Part shown: piece by piece, positions 55,264 to 64,000 of the stretch
Layout of the letters: each line of letters opens with the position of its first letter
How positions within the stretch are numbered: the first letter of the stretch is position 1
DNA from: Stomorhina lunata
Lineage: Eukaryota > Arthropoda > Insecta > Diptera > Rhiniidae
DNA length: 64,000 nucleotides
Reading direction: 5' to 3'
NCBI GenBank assembly: GCA_933228675.1
Contig: OW121741.1
Coordinates: 35,593,952 to 35,657,951, forward strand
Program-made: the position numbers and the translations under genes
The notes under the pieces: generated by a model
What the model was told of the DNA's origin: nothing
Databases searched by the model: none
The model's input: only the letters and a program-made list of their open reading frames with translations

Positions 55264-56571
55264 GACATTGCTTAATCGATTCTCCTCCCGATTCTGAGTC
55301 GATCGGTATAATTTTTATGGGGTCTACGATCACTAATAAAAAAATTACAAACGGAATCACAAACTTATAATACCCTTTCACCTATTGGTGAAGGGTATAA
55401 TAAAAGTCTCATACATTTCCAGGATCTCTTCCAGAGAGGCAAGAGAGCCAAATAGAAAGCCACATCGCCTAAACAGGGATAAGCTCTAAAGATAGACATT
55501 AAACCTATAAGGATGGTGGCTAATAATATGGGTTCCTTGCGCAGTTTTAATGACAAAGGCACTAAATACAAAACGGTGGCATTCATTTGAAATGTTACCA
55601 GGAACATGGTACGGAAATGATCAAACATTTCGGTGAAAAAATACCAAAATAAACCAATATTTGGCTGTAAATCGCGATAAAAGAAGCTGAAAAAGAAGGT
55701 TTGATTAATAAAAATATTATAAGTATATCCTAAAGCAGTATACTTACATGAAACCCAATGTGCCATCAATAAAATTCCAATTATTGTTTCCCATCAGTTT
55801 GTAGTTAAGCAAAAACAAAGATATGGTGAGTAATGCAAAAAGGGCTATAGTATGAAAGACACTCTTTATCTTTTTATCCTGTTTAGAGATTAAAACCACC
55901 GGAGCCAACAGAACAATGGGATATAAGTTACGCTGGAACTCGATGGCAACACAAATGAAAAATATTAAAACCCTAAAATCTACTAAGCCATAGAGAGCCA
56001 AAGCTAAAAAGAAATTGCTAAAGACAGTAGACGTGAGACCAGCACAATTGAAAATAGCCATGGGATTAAACAAATACGCCATTAGCACCAGAAATGGTAT
56101 ATTGCTTTCATCAATGCGCTGATATTGCAGTTCCTCCGTATCTTTGGCATATAACTTAAGATCACGGGATTGTTGTTGCAATTTTTTACGTACAAATATT
56201 TTGCTAGTTTTGTATAAGATCCAAGCGGTACTGATATCAATCATTACATACAATAAAGGCAACATCCCTTGCAAAAATTCAGAGGCATATAAAAGAAACC
56301 ACAACATTAGGGGCGTTTCATGTACCATATCGCCATCGTAGGGATTTGTACCTTGCTTAAGTAAGTATATACCTTCTTGCACTAGAAAAAGATTATGTTT
56401 TATTTTAATTCCAAACATAGACACCATAGATTTTCACTTACCTCTTTTGAAGGAATTTAAGGGAGTTGCAATTTCCACTCTATTCGCCAATATACTGCCC
56501 CATTCACTGTTGGCCAAGTAGAAACGCAGGGCTCCTCCCAAAATTAACCATTTAACAGGCTTTTTATCCAT
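51503..56571 (-). CDS. PIG-U: PIG-U, GPI transamidase subunit (five exons)
   Basis: Exons 56571-56442, 56381-55748, 55686-55415, 51818-51676 and 51613-51503, all with GT-AG borders (GTAAGT, GTAAGT, GTATGA, GTTTGA donors; TTTCTAG, TTTTCAG, TTTTCAG, ATTCCAG acceptors). Together they give 429 residues; the human protein is 435. Landmarks: SFKR/VQEGIYLL across the first junction, NPYDGDMVHETPL, AYLFNPMAIFNCAG, DLQPNIGLFWYFFTEMF, YPCLGDVAFYLALLPLWK and ALWHLWIYSGSANANF, all conserved PIG-U blocks with many membrane segments. The protein is an ER-membrane part of the complex that attaches GPI anchors to proteins. The ATG context, the match of the N-terminus and the family length support the start. 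Intron 3 (3.6 kb) is filled with repeats; the others are 60 bases or so. The gene looks functional. Confidence 0.95.
51877..55399 (+). mobile_element. Helentron/DINE-1-like repeat in PIG-U intron 3
   Basis: Left end AAGTAAGAGTGGTATATTCGGCTTTGCCGAATCTTGGATACCCTTCACC with the small palindrome ATTCGGC...GCCGAAT is written here only by its parts: head at 51877, palindrome at 51892. The right end has a hairpin, ATACCCTTTCACC TATT GGTGAAGGGTAT, whose arm is complementary to the head TACCCTTCACC. GACA/GACG microsatellites lie just before the tail. This is the layout of Helentron-associated elements. The 52000-52860 part may be another insertion. Confidence 0.55.
53384..55398 (+). repeat. 1008-bp tandem duplication in intron 3
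   Basis: 53384-54390 and 54391-55398 are the same sequence, from AAAATTACAGACAGGTAG through the tail hairpin, with no difference noticed by eye. The junction joins one element's tail hairpin to an internal point of the next. Confidence 0.9.
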
Positions 56572-57195
56572 TTTAATAGTAAGTTTATTAGTTTTTTCTT
56601 AAATTTTCTTTTTTAAACATTTATGTATTAAAAATGCAGCCGGGTGGATGATAAACAAAACGAAAGAATTTGCCGTCAATGTTTTTTTGCAACATCTGTT
56701 TTGTTATCGATAACTGCAATTCCACAGGATGACTCTTGTAGAATGATTTATCTAGTCAATGCATTTCAAACTGTAAAGTTGTTGTAAAGTTGAGTTCTTG
56801 GCTAGGAATCTCGTTTTTTCAGTACTTTTGATAACTTCCAGCTCCTTTGTAGCTAATGACGATATCGTGAACAATTTAATCGCAAAATCTTAACAAAAAT
56901 TGTCATACTCTTGTACCATTTACAAGATTTCGTATCACAAAGCAATATAATTGATGAGGATTGTGCTGACAACTGAAATTCTACAGTATAAATAGTTAAA
57001 GAAACCCACGAGATCAAGAAAACTGATCTGCGGGTTGAAAAATCCTCTAGCTATATAACGTTCAACAGTAATAAGAATTGCGCTGATAACATAATTTCGC
57101 TACATATATCCAAATGTGGCAAAGTAAAGAAATATAGACGATGATGACAAAGTTTTTAAATTAAAGAAGTTGCCAATGCTAAGTAAGAAAACATA
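56572..57195. other. Intergenic, upstream of PIG-U
   Basis: Should include the PIG-U promoter on the minus strand; no TATA or other element is convincing. No frames. Confidence 0.5.
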
Positions 57196-58370
57196 TAGTT
57201 GGTCAAGCACGACTATATGGTACCCTTCATAGCTAAGTTCAAATATGAACTAACAATTTAACAAGTTTTCCTTAAGTCTAAGAGACATACATATACTATG
57301 TGCTATTTTTTCAAAATTTCGAGATTTTAGTATAATTATGTAATTTCCGTCTAAGGGTCTGATATGGGAGCTAGGGTCAATTGTGGATTAATTGGTACTA
57401 AAATTCAGTTATTAGTTTATATTATACAATAAGTGGTTTGATTACTAACTACCTCACCTGAAAGAGTTAGCAGTAACGCGGATTTTTTTAAGGTTTTCTG
57501 TCGTTTCATGATATTATGATAACTTATATATGCCTTAAGACGAAGAAATAATGCAATTATGCAAGTGAAAAAACAATATTTCTTTATTTTTTTAACTCCG
57601 ATTTTCGCGAAATTTGACAAAATGTGAGTCTTAGTGAAATTCTGCTGCCTTGACTTATGGACAAATTTAATTTAAAAGAATTTTTTATTTAAATATTTCT
57701 TTTTAAAATATAAAATTCTTATTTGGTCTGTCAAATCGTTAATCCCTATAATATTTTGGTGCGCTTCAGATCTAAAATAAAACTTTGTTAAAGAATAGTT
57801 TTAAGACCATTCCTGATCGATTTTGAGCAAAATTCGCGATGTGCTTTATTGAAATGTTTTTAGATAAAACCTTCGCTTTTTCAGCTAATAAAGAGATTTT
57901 TGACAAACTTTTAATGCAAATCGGGTTTAAATGTCATCGTTCTCATGTCTTATGTGATTTTGTCTCAGTTTGCAAACAAAAACCATTTAAACCAATATGC
58001 ACTTTTTTACATGATTTTCAAAATCTTCATAAAATTTTAGTAAACAATGATTTTTTGATGCGCTTTTGCTTTTAGGTGCTAAATGGCAAAAAAATTAGAT
58101 TTACGCTGTAGTTTGGAAATTTCCATTCATATTTGCGAGTGTGCTCCACGAAAAACCGATATTTTGAAAAATTTACGCTCAAGTTTTCGTCATTTACACC
58201 TGTCGTATGTTATACCTATATAGAGCACATTAACGTGATATATATCAAAAGATGCGCATTTGAAAGATCGTTATCTATTTTTTTGGAATTCTTTGAGGCG
58301 GCCAAAAAATATGCGAAAAAAAAATGGCGAAAACGAGCTTCAAATTTTGGCAGCCATTAAGATATTTTCG
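57196..58370 (+). repeat. Degenerate DINE-1/Helentron-like repeat
   Basis: Head AAGTTGGTCAAGCACGACTATATGG-like text (57196-57225, with ACCCTTCATAGC) parallels the head of the 49503 repeat, as do TATGGGAGCTAGGGTCAA and further blocks. No hairpin end identified. Short frames inside are chance. Confidence 0.4.
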
Positions 58371-59155
58371 AAGTGACAAAATTAAAATTTAGAGGGAAGA
58401 GGAGTGTGGTGTCTATTTCGTAGAACAACGACTTTTGTCTAAATGTTAAAACGAATACAGAAGAAGACAAAATATGAAGAAAAACTTGAATGCTTCAATC
58501 GTTTTTTAAAATTTACATTCCAATTACGCTTGGCAGCGCAAACTTGCGCTACTAAGATATTATGTTCAGTATACCTGAAGTTTTGCGAGTTCAAAATCTG
58601 CAATTAGATTTTCCGAACTACTAAGGGTACACAAATTATTAGAGTTGAAAGTCGGTTTCAGAGGAATAAAAACTGTTTGATTTTTGCCCATATATCCATA
58701 ATGATGATGAAGTTCTGTAAATTGAAGAAGTTTAAAAAAAAATATACATATAGTATTAAAATCAGTTCTAAGCCTATCTTATGTATGTATCAAAAGTTAA
58801 TTAATTCTCTAAATACTAAGAATAAAATCAGGTAGAATAAATAAATAAATAAAGTTTTCCCTATCTGAAGACATCAGAGTTTGTATTTAGATTCATATGT
58901 ATATAAACGTAAAGCACCACTTTTGTAAAGGATTTATACAAAAATGAACCAATTTCGTTTAAAAAGCATTTGGATATTAAACGCTTTAGTATTTTTCCTG
59001 CTAATCTAACAGTAAACGGGAAATAGGATAAATAAATTAAAATTTTGTTTTGAAATGTATCAATTGTTTACAAATATATTTTATATATTAAAAATTTAAT
59101 TAATTTATTTAATTAATCTTATCATTCTAACTTAAACCCTTATTAAATAAAGACT
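58371..59155. other. No gene recognised
   Basis: AT-rich intergenic sequence without clear repeats. Confidence 0.5.
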
Positions 59156-59159
59156 TTAA

Positions 59160-59408
59160 TTCTGTAGCTTGGTGCTAAAAGGGCCAATGTCAAGAAGATA
59201 GTTTTGAGAAAATTAGATATAAAGTTTTTATTTTCCATATAAATTCATGTTACATTTCCCAGACAAAAACTTATAAATCTGTTTCGAGTTAAGTTGTAGA
59301 ATAGCTGTTTGAGCCAAATAAAAGAGGGAAAAGAAGGGAATATAATGCAATAATTAGCTCAAAACAAAAACAAATTGACATTGGCCCTTTTAGCACCAAG
59401 CCACAGAA
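59160..59408. mobile_element. MITE-C with TTAA target duplication
   Basis: 249 bases, inverted ends TTCTGTAGCTTGGTGCTAAA and (minus strand) TTCTGTGGCTTGGTGCTAAA continuing GGGCCAATGTCAA, one mismatch in ~33. Flanked by TTAA on both sides (59156-59159, 59409-59412). No frame. TTAA duplication suggests mobilisation by a piggyBac-type enzyme. Confidence 0.8.
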
Positions 59409-59471
59409 TTAATTGTATAAACAATTTTCTATTTAAAAGTAGAAAATAGTGTATTTAAATGGATTTCATTG

Positions 59472-60200
59472 CATGAAATAAATATTAAAGGAAGTGCCAC
59501 TTCAAAATTTTTGACTATAAAGAATATCTTTGAAGTTTGTATATTTTGTCAATATTACACAGATCGTTGCCACACTCGTAGATTATTTTATGGACATTTG
59601 TAAACTAAAATGTGTAGTTTGAAAAAAAAAAAATAATAACGCTTAAAAATAACTAAAATTTTCAATAAATAGTCTAATACAATTTGTAGTTTGTAGTTTT
59701 GTAGATGCTAAAACACATAAGATCTCAATTATATCATTAAATTAAAAAATATTTCGTGTGTTTTACTGAATAACGAATTACGGGCAAACTGTTGAGACGT
59801 TTGAGATAATATTCACAGCTTGTGTTCCCAAAAGTTTAGGGAAGGACTCGATGGATTTTGAAAACATGTCATGAAAATACTCACTAGGAGCAATTTTGTA
59901 GATCTCAGTTCAAAAACTTAACTTACTTAGTTTCCCCAAATACTACAAGTGAAATAGAGGAACTTTTTACTTAATTGCTGTAAAATATGGCTTTGACGCC
60001 ATACGACAATTATGTTTTCCTCAAATTACGTAAATTTTTCTAAATTCTAGTTCATTTTTTTTCTGAGTGTAAATGGGATTTTTTTTTTTTTAATAAGGTA
60101 GCCTCATTTTTTGAGTAAACTTCAGATATTCTTTCTTGTCAAATGGTTAATGTTTACAAAATAAAAAGAAAGTGGCACTTCCTTTAATATTTATTTCATG
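59472..60200. mobile_element. Inverted-repeat element (MITE-D)
   Basis: About 729 bases with 31-base inverted ends: CATGAAATAAATATTAAAGG and AAGTGCCACTT on the left, their complement at 60170-60200. TTAA lies within the repeats on both sides (59485, 60184), so the true ends could be AGGAAGTGCC with TTAA duplications inside a symmetric target. Noncoding. Confidence 0.65.
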
Positions 60201-60539
60201 TTTCATTGTATGTATTATTTTTCCCAAACAAAAGTACGTATATAGAATAAGTAATCAATTTATGAATCTTGATAACTGTTCCAATTTTTAATAAAATTGA
60301 TTTATATATTATTTTATTTTTCACCCTGTTTTTCCATTAAGAATTTTATTGTTTTTTTATTCACCCTGTTACAGTTTGAGAGCAACAGCTGGTTTATGTC
60401 GCATGTGTTGAGCTGTCAACTTTGTATTTGTTTACAAATTGGAAAACGGTTCACGCGTGTTTTGTTTTATTATTTTAGAAACGAGAAATTTGTATTTTTA
60501 CTGAAATATTTAATGAAAAATAAGAAAAACAGTAACAAA

Positions 60540-62681
60540 ATGCCGGCCGTGAAAGCTGAACTCAAAATAGAAGATAAATTATTAAATATAAATCAAACTT
60601 TATTAAAATTAACTGCCGATCCGGACAAGTTTCTTATGTGAGTTTAAAGAAGAATCCCTAGCTGTTGCTCGTCAGACACATGTGTTTCTTTAAAAAAAGG
60701 ATTTAAATTACATTATTTTTCCAATTATTTTTAGAGCTCAACCCGAAAAATGTAGTGATATCGAGAAAATGTTGCAAGAGATGTATGGCGTCACCACAGA
60801 ATGCGATAGAGCTAATGTGGGTAATCCAGAAATTTTACCAGAATTGGTGGTGGAAGACATGGATGTAGAACAAATATGGCAACAGTTGGAATTGCGTAAC
60901 AATACAGTGTTAGGTGGATTAATAGCAAAAACAGCCAAGTTAATGGCTTTAAGGGAACACAAATTAGAGGTTCATTTGAAAGAGGAGGAAGAGGAGACTG
61001 AAGATATGCAATTGGGGGAAGAAGAAGCAGAAGAAGATGACGAAGAGTTGCAGGCTCTAAATGAGGAGGATGATGAAGAGGAAAACAATTCCGATAAGGA
61101 AGAGGATGATGATGATGAAGAAGATTTGTTTAAACCGAAACCAAAACCCAAACAAAAATCTAAACGCAAATCGGTTGTTGATGATAAATTCTTTAAATTG
61201 GACGAAATGGAGGCTTTCCTTGAAGCAGAAGAAGCCAAAGAGGAAAGAAAGCTCAAAGGAAAATTATCTGCTAAAGATGAGGATGGAATCAACTATTTCG
61301 CTGAAGATTTTGGTGACGAAGCTGAGGATGACTCAGAAGATGAGGATTCAAATCCGGCTTATAAAGATTTCTTTGAGGAGGATGAAGACTTAGAGGAAGA
61401 AGCTCCCCCTAAAAGTAAAGATGCAAAGAAAAATCAAAAAGATCATTTTGCTGACAATGAAGAAGACGAGGAGGACCATGAAGACCAGGAGCAAAATGAA
61501 GTAGATGAAGACGAACATATAGATAATGAAGATGAAAACATGGAAAATGATGATGCGGAAAATGAAAATGAGGAAAAAATGCCTCTGGGTTCAGATGACT
61601 CTGATGATAGTGCATCAGAAAAGTCTGAAAAGCCAAAATCCTCTTATGAACTACGACAAGAACGTTTAGAACAACGTATACGTGAATATGAATCGGAAGT
61701 TTTGGGAGAAAAACCCTGGCAACTTAAGGGTGAAATTCAAGCTACATCCCGTCCACAAAATTCCTTACTTGAAGAAGTATTGGAATTTGAATCAACCGTA
61801 AGACCAGCCCCTATCATTACAGAAGAAACAACTCGCTGCTTGGAGGATATTATAAAGCAACGTATTAAAGATAAAGCCTGGGATGATGTGGTACGTGTTG
61901 CTAAACCTGTTATAACACCACAAGATTATCGCAAAAAATTGGTTTTGGATCAGGAAAAATCTAAAGAATCCCTAGCACACATCTACGAAAAAGAATATCA
62001 AAAAGAAATGGAGAAACTGAATCCCAATCGTGATGCCAATGAACCCGATGAATCTAAAGAACATAAAGAAATTCGTAACTTAATGCGTGATTTATTCCTA
62101 AAGCTTGATGCGTTGTCCAACTTCCACTTTACACCCAAACCTGTTGCTCCAGAACCTAAAATTATTACAAACACTCCGGCTGTGGCTATGGAAGAAGTGG
62201 CACCTGTTGCCGTTAGTGATGCTAAACTTCTGGCACCGGAAGAAGTATTCCGAGGTCCTAAATCTGAATTGATTGGCAAATCCGAACGTACGAAAACTGA
62301 CAAGAATCGCGCCTTACGTAAAAAGAAAACTAAACAACGAGCCATACACAATGCCCTGGAGGCCAGGGATTTGGAACGCCAAAAGAAGGGCATACCACTG
62401 ACAAAGAAGGAAGAAAGTGCCAAGTTGATGAAGAAATTGACGAAGCAAAGAAATGTGGAAAAGGTAAGTTATAATATAAAGTTTTATAAATTTTAGCAAT
62501 GATTTTTTATTAAAAATTGTTATTTCTTCTTTTAAAGATTACATCAAGCAACGATCATGGTGCATTAAAATCTTCGAAGGCATTCTTCTCCAAACTGCAA
62601 GATCAAACCACTACCAGCGTAAAACCCACAAAAAAGAAACAGGACACCAAGGCTTTATCAGCGAAAAAGCTAAAACTTTAG
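60540..62681 (+). CDS. Mpp10: Mpp10, U3 snoRNP / SSU processome protein (three exons)
   Basis: Exons 60540-60637, 60735-62463 and 62538-62681 (donors GTGAGT and GTAAGT; acceptors TTTTTAG and TTAAAG) encode about 656 residues. The start at 60540 has the fly-type context AACAAAATG; an in-frame ATG 27 bases upstream (60513) is weaker. Residues ~105-330 are strongly acidic with several Lys-rich breaks. The conserved Mpp10 core follows: [86 protein letters not shown] basic C-terminus ([12 protein letters not shown]...) completes it. Mpp10 binds U3 RNP proteins Imp3 and Imp4 in early 18S rRNA processing in the nucleolus (family knowledge). Looks intact. Confidence 0.95.
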
Positions 62682-63200
62682 TCAAACTAAGTAATTGTTT
62701 TCCTTATTTTCTTTTTAAATTAGCAAAGTCAAGTAAATATGCAAACTTATATATACCTATAGTATATATAATATTTTTATATAGTACATAAACAAATAAA
62801 ACTAACAAAAAGTATAAAAACGTTGTAAAACATCCCTAGACTACAAACACGCATAAATGATTAAGAACATTATGATTATTACGTGCCAGTTGTTATAAGA
62901 AAAAAGTGGCTGTGTATCGCACGATCCTACGAATGTTCTTGTTATTTGTTAGAGGCGAATGAATGTGGACAATGTACAGACAAATTTTCGTTTATGCCAT
63001 AAAATAATGAGTGTGTATAGATGTTAGGAACTAATTTTATGTCGCGTAATGACGTCAAATATAGTTATAGTTAAAGTACAAATAGCTTGTTTTGTAATGT
63101 TGCTTTAAAGATTCATGAATTGTTTTTTTTGGTACAAATTTACACCATTTCCAATGTTTTTCTTCGTTTATGGATATTACTCTCCATAAGATAGGTTTTC
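62682..63200. other. Mpp10 3' region and intergenic
   Basis: AATAAA at ~62795 (CAAATAAAACTAAC) is the likely polyadenylation signal for Mpp10. No other feature. Confidence 0.5.
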
Positions 63201-64000
63201 CTACTAAATACTTCTTACATTGCCGGCTTTATGAGGAAGTCAGAGAATTTGTTTCTCCTATTTTGTCATACCTCAGAGCAAAACCCTGTCGATGGCATTC
63301 TACATACTGCGGAACATTTTTGGTAAGAATTTTAATGAATGTCTTCCAGAACTGCTTTATATAAGGTGATATAGAGTGTCGGGGTGGTATGCTGTCTGAT
63401 ATCATTCTCATAACATGTCGTGGTGGGGGATCTAATTCCGTTAGATGGTGGTTTGGATGATCTCTCCTATGACATCCCAGAAGGAATTGCCTATTTTGCA
63501 TTTGACTATGTTACTATGTGGTAGGACCCTCATATGCTCATGTAGATGGCTTTCTGAGAACATTTTTAGGCAGCCGTTATTGTTCTGAGGGAGTTTTTTC
63601 CACTGCGTTTCGCTCACACCACACGGGAGCAGCAAAATTTGCCACGGACCGACCAATTTATAGGTAGCAAATAGGGTTTCTTTATCTTTTCCCTAATTGC
63701 TGCCGGCTAGCGACTTGAGGACCTTATTCAACCGCGTGATTTATTACAAGTTGCGGTGGCATGAGCTGACGAAGAGTATAAGCTGTCGAATGTCACTCCC
63801 AATATTTTGGGGCGGTTTTTTGTCTTTATTCTCACATCGTCGACTAAGACATTCAGTTTCAGCGATACTTCCTTCGTCCATGTGGTCCTTCGGGTGGCGC
63901 CGGGAGTTTAGAAAGGTAGAAATTAAATAGGAATAGGAGAGAAATACACCCTGTGGTACTCCTTGCTTAACTCTACGGGGTTTTTACTTCTGGTTTTCAA
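63201..64000 (-). pseudogene. jockey-like LINE RT fragment, cut by the window edge
   Basis: From the right end on the minus strand: KPRRVKQGVPQG (RT motif), then NKVLKSLAGSN, GKDKETLFATYK, ANFAAPVWC, SETQWKKL, FLLGCHRRDHPNHHLTELDP and PRHVMRM. These are typical of the thumb and C-terminal part of jockey-clade reverse transcriptases of flies. Between QGVPQG and NKVLKSL the YADD region is missing or scrambled, and at least four frame changes occur. Dead. Confidence 0.75.

Noticed and set aside
57839..58360. Two 75-78 codon frames as small genes
   Set aside because: They lie in a degenerate interspersed repeat, have no domain or splice support, and are of chance length for AT-rich DNA.
60972..61636. 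Ser-rich, Met-rich and His-rich frames overlapping Mpp10
   Set aside because: Shadows of the GAA/GAT-rich acidic coding region in other frames or on the other strand.

Overview
This window looks like a TE-dense stretch of an AT-rich dipteran genome, probably a calyptrate (muscoid) fly. The inference rests on two conserved single-copy genes with short GT-AG introns (a PIG-U orthologue and an Mpp10 orthologue), on errantivirus-type gypsy elements, and on Helentron/DINE-1-like repeats, a tRNA-derived SINE and I/jockey-like LINEs. No species can be named from the sequence. Nothing looks prokaryotic.

Layout. 1-5.6 kb: a broken Ty3/gypsy element (E1, minus strand; gag, pol and a tRNA-type primer site) and a second decayed gag piece. 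5.6-6.2 kb: a dead Myb/SANT-like DNA-binding gene. 6.2-13.3 kb: a head-to-tail array of ~0.9-kb units, each a LINE 5' end with the start of ORF1. One unit is split by a 3.1-kb Transib transposon with a spliced RAG1-like transposase of about 655 residues, 5-bp target duplications and termini that start with the RSS heptamer CACAGTG. 13.3-15.6 kb: remains of a pogo/Tigger-like transposase and of a two-zinc-knuckle gag. 15.7-22.2 kb: a shrunken piggyBac-like element (TTAA flanks) interrupted by an LTR element (E3) that keeps gag and integrase but has lost protease and reverse transcriptase. 22.5 kb: a Harbinger transposase scrap. 23.6-31.0 kb: a structurally complete gypsy-group errantivirus (E2) with LTRs differing at one base by eye, a one-frame gag-pol, a spliced env, and nine regularly spaced palindromic motifs in its leader. 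31-32.4 kb: another decayed gypsy pol. 34.9-43 kb: dead LINEs, a SINE, MITEs and an 88-bp minisatellite grown inside a reverse transcriptase gene. 43.2-49.2 kb: nearly three copies of a 2.58-kb tandem repeat of unknown nature, each with inner 154-bp repeats. 49.5-51 kb: interspersed repeats and a mariner-like scrap.

Host genes. The minus-strand gene at 51.5-56.6 kb encodes PIG-U, a multi-pass ER subunit of the GPI transamidase; its third intron is swollen by a Helentron-like repeat with a 1008-bp internal duplication. The plus-strand gene at 60.5-62.7 kb encodes Mpp10, a U3 snoRNP/SSU processome protein. They are divergently transcribed across ~4 kb that holds two inverted-repeat elements. 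The last 0.8 kb is a jockey-like LINE fragment running out of the window.

The nesting gives a relative order: LINE array before Transib; piggyBac-like element before E3; decayed gypsy fragment probably before E2; dead LINE before SINE. The most interesting items are the apparently intact Transib, the intact-looking errantivirus with its palindrome array, and the two unusual tandem arrays.
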